A stretch of DNA of 64,000 nucleotides from Phycisphaerales bacterium UBA7800 (GTDB taxonomy: Bacteria > Planctomycetota > Phycisphaerae > Phycisphaerales > Phycisphaeraceae), in the NCBI GenBank assembly GCA_002480565.1, contig DLCK01000077.1, forward strand, positions 1 through 64,000. Direction: 5' to 3'. A program made the position numbers and the translations under genes. Under the pieces are notes generated by a model, which was not told the origin of the DNA, searched no databases, and was given only the letters and a program-made list of their open reading frames with translations. This document shows, piece after piece, positions 59,815 to 64,000 of this stretch; the first letter of the stretch is position 1, and every line of letters begins with the position of its first letter.

Positions 59815-62501
59815 AACTGAATCGCCTTCTTTCGGAACCGCAGGCGGACGGCCTCGGCAATGGTATTGACCACAAATGTCATCGCAAACAATGTCAAAGC
59901 AGCAAGGAACAGCATGCGAAAGTGCGTCCCGTCTTTGGGCGCTTCGGGTAGTTCCACCGCAATATTGGCAGCAAGGGTTCGAAACCCGTTGAAGATATTC
60001 ATTTCCATCACAGGGGTGTTACCCGCTGCCATAAGCACGATCATGGTCTCACCCACGGCACGCCCCAGGCCAATCATCATCGCGGAAAACAGACCGCTCA
60101 TCGCGGTGGGCATGATGATACGTGTCGCCGTCTGCCAGGGAGTCGCCCCGGCACCCAGTGATGCGGATCGCAGATGCGTGGGCACCGCGCTCATGGCATC
60201 CTCGGCGATGGTGTAAATGATCGGGATGATCGCAAAGCCCATCACAAAACCGACGATCAAAGCGTTACGCTGAACATAGGTATCCACATACGAACCACGC
60301 GGGTCCCAGCCGATACCGTTGAGCAATGCCGAGGCTGCGTAGGCAATGATGCAGGTGATCACGCAGGCACCGAGGAACTTAAACAAATCCAGGATCGCGA
60401 CTTTGCCACGTGTTCTGCTATCACCGTATGCCGCAACCAACGGGTTGATGAATCGGCTGATGATAAAGGCAGCTGTCATACCCGAGAGAGGCAAAAGCAG
60501 AATCATCCACGCCCCGATGCCGTTGCCGATTTGCCCGTCCAACCAACGCTTCACGTCACCGCTAAAGAGCATGTACTCAATGGGGTTGCCCAGGAGCATT
60601 GCCAGAACCAGTGACAAGCCGAACATCACAAACAGACACACCAGTCGAACGCCACCGACTTTAAAGAGCAGTGTTCGAAACGGATTGCGTTTTTCAGCTG
60701 GCGAAGGTGCCACATCACCAATATTTTCCAGGCGGATCGTCAACTCATGCGGGAGCAGTTGCCAGAGATAAGCCCCCAAGAGAAAGCTCAGTGGGATCGT
60801 CGCGACACATGCAAGCATTTCAGGGACGAACTTTTCAAAGAATGGTGCAAAGACCAATGCCGCCAAAAAGCCCAACACCACCGAAGGCAATGATGCCATC
60901 AATTCGATGGTTGGCTTGACCCATGCTTTGACACGTGGGTGCAGAAATTCAGAGGTGTACACCGCAGCGAGAATCGCAATCGGCAAGCCAAAGAGCATCG
61001 AGTAAAACGTCGCTTTGAGCGTACCGAAAATCAGCGGATACAAACCATATTTTGGTTCAGAGTCATCCGTACCCGCAGAGGACTGCCAAACGTGTGTCGC
61101 ATCGACGTAGCCTTCATACCAGACAGGTGTGAAGATCGCCCCGGCAGTAATGGCAGGGAACTTGGGATCGATATCCCACATGCCGATCTGCTTGGCGGTG
61201 ACGGCCATCAGACCATTGTCCTTGGGGGCCATCGCCACGGCTTGCACAGGTAACGTGGTGTCCGGGATTTTCGTGTGGACCAATTGATGCTCAACGGTGA
61301 CTTGGTATATCGCTGCCGAAGAGTCAGCAAAGCCCACCACGATCATGCGGCTGCGACTGGACACTGCAATGGCGGTTGCCGCAGCATCGCCCGCGGGCAG
61401 GCTGTGACCTTTGACCAGCACAGCACCATCGGACGTTTGAACATCATCCGTTTCGGGCTTGACGCGGAACCATGCTGAAAGTTCACCTGATGAATCACCG
61501 ACGATCAGCGTGTTGCGACCATTCATATACTGCAACGCGGTGACAGTGTGATCTGAATCAGGCGTCAAATCCAACGTCTCAGCGATCACGGGTTGCTTCA
61601 TATTTCGACAGTCGAATCGCTGCGTGGTGCCATCTTCCCAGACAACCAGGACACTGTCACCGAGTCCTGAAATTTTCAGATACTTGGGATGATCCGTGTG
61701 AGACGTCTTGTCGTAAGGCAGGACACCGTCGGAGACCTCGAAGGTAACCTTGCCGGTCATCCAGTTTTCCTTACGGGTAATGCGATTGATTTTGAGATTG
61801 CCATCCATATCGAGTGTGACATAGATGGGGCTTTCATTAAAGATCGTATGGTCGATGAGTCGGATGGCTGGGGTGGCCTTATCACCGTCGAGCCTGATCG
61901 GATCTTCGAGGGTAAGTTTGGCGGTTTGGCTACGAAGCTGACCTTCAGGCGTCAGGCTGTAGATCACACCGTCGACCGCAGTGACTTGGCCGATTTCCAA
62001 TTCCTGTGCAGCTTGGGGCGCGTCTGCTTTTTCCAGGAAACTCACGGAAAAGCCCAGGTCACCAATGCGCGTTGAGCCGTCCGCGTAACCGAGCATCAGA
62101 TGCTTGCCACCAACACCAAAGGACCATGCTGAGAGCTTTTGGTTTTCAGGGTCGAGTGTGGATTCAGCCAGGACTTGGCCGGTCTTGATATCCTGCGTGA
62201 CGACTTTGCCGTCCTGGTAGGCGACGACCGCCATGTTGCGAAATTCGTCGAGATCCAGGTGGATGATTTTGCCATGCTCGCCGTCGATTTTGACGATTTT
62301 TTCGGATTCCACTGAAGGTGATTGAAAGAGCGGGACAACTTTCCATGCCAGGAAGACACAGACCAGTGCCACTGCAAGAATGGTCCCCACACCACCGACA
62401 GTGATGCAGAAGCGTGCAGCCATATCACCGTACTTGACTAATTTGGACGTGCGTCTGGTGCGTCGTCGTCCGGTGAAAGATGTCTGAGGTGTTTGCGTCA
62501 T
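59811..62501 (-). CDS. pstC: Phosphate ABC transporter permease PstC with an N-terminal beta-propeller-like periplasmic domain
   Basis: 896 residues, about three times E. coli PstC. TM1 (about 35-58) is followed by ~400 residues of WD40-like or PQQ-like repeats. Examples are HLDLDEFRNMAVVAYQDGKV, SFGVGGKHLMLGYADGSTRI, ALQYMNGRNTLIVGDSSGEL and ISVSSRSRMIVVGFADSSAA in type. The permease core begins near residue 500 (PLIFGTLKATFYSMLFGLPI) with VGETMIVLMAAGNTPVM near the C-terminus. An additional membrane region is inserted in the core (FRTLLFKVGGVRLVCLFVMF). The propeller may bind PstS or other periplasmic partners; this is inference. Confidence 0.9.
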   Translation of the reverse strand: MTQTPQTSFTGRRRTRRTSKLVKYGDMAARFCITVGGVGTILAVALVCVFLAWKVVPLFQSPSVESEKIVKIDGEHGKIIHLDLDEFRNMAVVAYQDGKVVTQDIKTGQVLAESTLDPENQKLSAWSFGVGGKHLMLGYADGSTRIGDLGFSVSFLEKADAPQAAQELEIGQVTAVDGVIYSLTPEGQLRSQTAKLTLEDPIRLDGDKATPAIRLIDHTIFNESPIYVTLDMDGNLKINRITRKENWMTGKVTFEVSDGVLPYDKTSHTDHPKYLKISGLGDSVLVVWEDGTTQRFDCRNMKQPVIAETLDLTPDSDHTVTALQYMNGRNTLIVGDSSGELSAWFRVKPETDDVQTSDGAVLVKGHSLPAGDAAATAIAVSSRSRMIVVGFADSSAAIYQVTVEHQLVHTKIPDTTLPVQAVAMAPKDNGLMAVTAKQIGMWDIDPKFPAITAGAIFTPVWYEGYVDATHVWQSSAGTDDSEPKYGLYPLIFGTLKATFYSMLFGLPIAILAAVYTSEFLHPRVKAWVKPTIELMASLPSVVLGFLAALVFAPFFEKFVPEMLACVATIPLSFLLGAYLWQLLPHELTIRLENIGDVAPSPAEKRNPFRTLLFKVGGVRLVCLFVMFGLSLVLAMLLGNPIEYMLFSGDVKRWLDGQIGNGIGAWMILLLPLSGMTAAFIISRFINPLVAAYGDSRTRGKVAILDLFKFLGACVITCIIAYAASALLNGIGWDPRGSYVDTYVQRNALIVGFVMGFAIIPIIYTIAEDAMSAVPTHLRSASLGAGATPWQTATRIIMPTAMSGLFSAMMIGLGRAVGETMIVLMAAGNTPVMEMNIFNGFRTLAANIAVELPEAPKDGTHFRMLFLAALTLFAMTFVVNTIAEAVRLRFRKKAIQL

Positions 62502-62679
62502 TTTATGTCTCTGTCCCTACTGGACAATGTTGTGGGCTGAGTTGAATTTGGGTTGAACTCAAATTAAATCCAGCGAAACTTCCGGGGGGTAAAAACGGGT
62601 AACGGTCGTTAAACCGTCACCCGCTGGTTGGTTTGATTCTCTATTGGACACTGAGGCGAGAATCAGGTTTGGTTGAATC

Positions 62680-63657
62680 TCAGTGGATGTTCACTGATGC
62701 CAAAGCCTTCTTGGCGATGGGTGCGGTGATGGGATAGTAGCCATCCTTCACGACATCGAGTTGGCCTTGCTTGGAGAAGATGTACTTGATGAATTCCTTG
62801 CGGAGGGGTTCAAGTTCGCTGCCGGGCTTGTAGTTGACGGTCAACCACAGGAAGCGTGACAGGGGATAATCGCCTGAGTATGCATATTCGGGGGTTGCGG
62901 GGATGAGCTTGCCACCCTGATCTTTGGACAGTGCGATGGCTTTGACGTCAGCGGTTTTGTAGCCGATGCCTGAGTAGCCGATGCCGTACTTGTCAGAAGC
63001 GACACCTTGAACGACTGCGGATGAACCGGGTTGTTCCTTGACCGAGTCACGGAAGTCACCTTTGCCCAGTGCGTGCTTCTTGAAGTAGCCATAGGTACCT
63101 GAAGCGGAGTTACGGCCGTAGAGGCTGATGGGAGCGTTGGCCCATGCACCGGTCAGACCGGTTTCGCCCCACTTGTTGATTTCTGAAGCGAAACCAAGCT
63201 TGCGTCCCTTGGAGAAGATGGCGTCCACCTGGGGGAAGCTCATGCCTTCAATGGGATTGTCTTTGTTGACATAGACAGCCAACATGTCGATGGAGGTGGG
63301 AAGCTGCGTGGGTTTGTAACCAAAGCGCTTTTCGAATGCGTCATCTTCCTTGCTCTTGGTGCTGCGGCTCATGGGGCCGAAGTTGGAAGTGGCGCTGATC
63401 AATGCTGGGGGTGCAGTAGATGAACCCTTGCCTTCGATTTCGACCTGCACGTTGGGGTACATGGTTTTGAAACCTTCAGCCCAGAGCGTCATCATGTTGT
63501 TCATGGTGTCAGAGCCGACGGACTTGATGTTGCCGGTGACGCCTTGAACGGGGGTGTAATCAGGAAGATTGGAATCGACAGAAACCTGCGCAAAAGCAGG
63601 GGCCGACACCAGGACAACAGCCAACACGGCTGAAACGATAGAACGGATTTTGGACAT
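62680..63657 (-). CDS. pstS: Phosphate-binding protein PstS
   Basis: 325 residues. The signal peptide is MSKIRSIVSAVLAVVLVSAP, ending AFA. The phosphate-binding protein begins with GNIKSVGSDTMNNMMTLWAE, contains SSTAPPALISATSNFGPMSR (phosphate-contacting Ser/Thr region), and ISLYGRNSASGTYGYFKKHA with the conserved Arg and Ser. It captures phosphate for PstC/PstA. AAGGAG lies six bases before the ATG. First gene of the operon; about 180 bp separate it from pstC. Confidence 0.96.
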   Translation of the reverse strand: MSKIRSIVSAVLAVVLVSAPAFAQVSVDSNLPDYTPVQGVTGNIKSVGSDTMNNMMTLWAEGFKTMYPNVQVEIEGKGSSTAPPALISATSNFGPMSRSTKSKEDDAFEKRFGYKPTQLPTSIDMLAVYVNKDNPIEGMSFPQVDAIFSKGRKLGFASEINKWGETGLTGAWANAPISLYGRNSASGTYGYFKKHALGKGDFRDSVKEQPGSSAVVQGVASDKYGIGYSGIGYKTADVKAIALSKDQGGKLIPATPEYAYSGDYPLSRFLWLTVNYKPGSELEPLRKEFIKYIFSKQGQLDVVKDGYYPITAPIAKKALASVNIH

Positions 63658-64000
63658 TAGTAGCTCCTTGAGTTCTCAGTCACGTTCGAGACGCCCAAAA
63701 AGGTATCCTCACATTGTTAGCGTAATGTGAGCGGCGTGTAAGGAGCCAGTCAGCTTTAAGAATGTCACTACCTGTATATCAAAAGTACATGATCCAGGTT
63801 CGAGATTAAAACGGCGTTTTTAGCCGTTAAATCAAGGGTTTATAGGCTTCATATGAGCTTTTTGCGATTTTGGGGATCGGCGCAGAGCAAGTTAATTAAC
63901 CGTAAATTAACAATCCAGCACCCGGCTTGAATGTGGCTTTCCAGATTTAATCTTCAATTATTTTGATCATCTGCGAACCTGACACATGGGTGTGCCAATG
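63658..64000. promoter_or_regulatory. Upstream region of the pst operon
   Basis: 343 bases with no gene. A perfect palindrome CTCACATT-N8-AATGTGAG lies near 63710-63733, 55-75 bp before the start. AATTAAC occurs twice as a direct repeat with an 11-base period (63894-63900 and 63905-63911), the period expected for PhoB/PhoP-type boxes. No match to the E. coli Pho box consensus was seen. Confidence 0.45.

Noticed and set aside
1..64000. CRISPR array, tRNA or rRNA genes, prophage or complete insertion sequence
   Set aside because: No regularly spaced direct repeats, no T-loop or cloverleaf pattern, and no transposase or phage structural gene was found on reading both strands.

Overview
The window looks like a chromosomal segment of a planctomycete, most probably of the class Phycisphaerae. 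This is an inference from moderate GC, many 'prepilin N-terminal / H-X9-DG' pseudopilins paired with secreted glycoside hydrolases, LacI regulators, an exosortase-A-type exopolysaccharide gene set, and many long intergenic inverted repeats. No rRNA, tRNA, CRISPR array, complete insertion sequence or prophage was seen.

Layout. 1-3 kb: PilZ protein and pyruvate kinase. 3-9.4 kb: surface polysaccharide locus of the XrtA/PEP-CTERM-associated type (deacetylase, glycosyltransferase, degenerate BY-kinase-like protein, ExeA-like ATPase, Wzz-like protein); no exosortase lies inside the window. 9.9-14.3 kb: PrcB-like lipoprotein, trmB, a LuxR regulator with a pseudo-receiver, a TIM-barrel sugar isomerase, then a 510-bp nested palindrome. 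14.5-22.2 kb: secreted repeat protein, a scar made of partial priA 3' copies around a small AT-rich gene, priA and mutS. 22.5-29.9 kb: HAD phosphatase, Hsp20, argC, FapA-like and CheX-like proteins, Rrf2 regulator, MoaD-like protein, HTH-receiver fusion. 30-31.1 kb: AT-rich Panacea-type toxin-antitoxin candidate. 31.1-32.6 kb: thiamine-binding-family protein and fatty acid desaturase.

32.7-49.3 kb is an accessory carbohydrate region. It holds a beta-helix protein, a GH16 enzyme, a GH10 xylanase, three pseudopilins and two LacI regulators, and in both halves a LacI gene is followed directly by a pseudopilin gene and then a hydrolase. An AT-rich DUF3883 nuclease-like gene, an old yellow enzyme and a diguanylate cyclase sit between the two halves. 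49.3-55.2 kb: a large hybrid histidine kinase, ilvE and truD. 55.4-63.7 kb: a phosphate-uptake operon transcribed leftward as pstS-pstC-pstA-pstB, a four-repeat lipoprotein of unknown function, and phoU; PstC and PstA are the enlarged type.

The most unusual observations are the priA 3'-end duplication with only silent differences, the repeated LacI-pseudopilin-hydrolase cassettes, the four-repeat lipoprotein inside the pst operon, the kinase-like protein without a P-loop lysine, and several families of paired intergenic inverted repeats.
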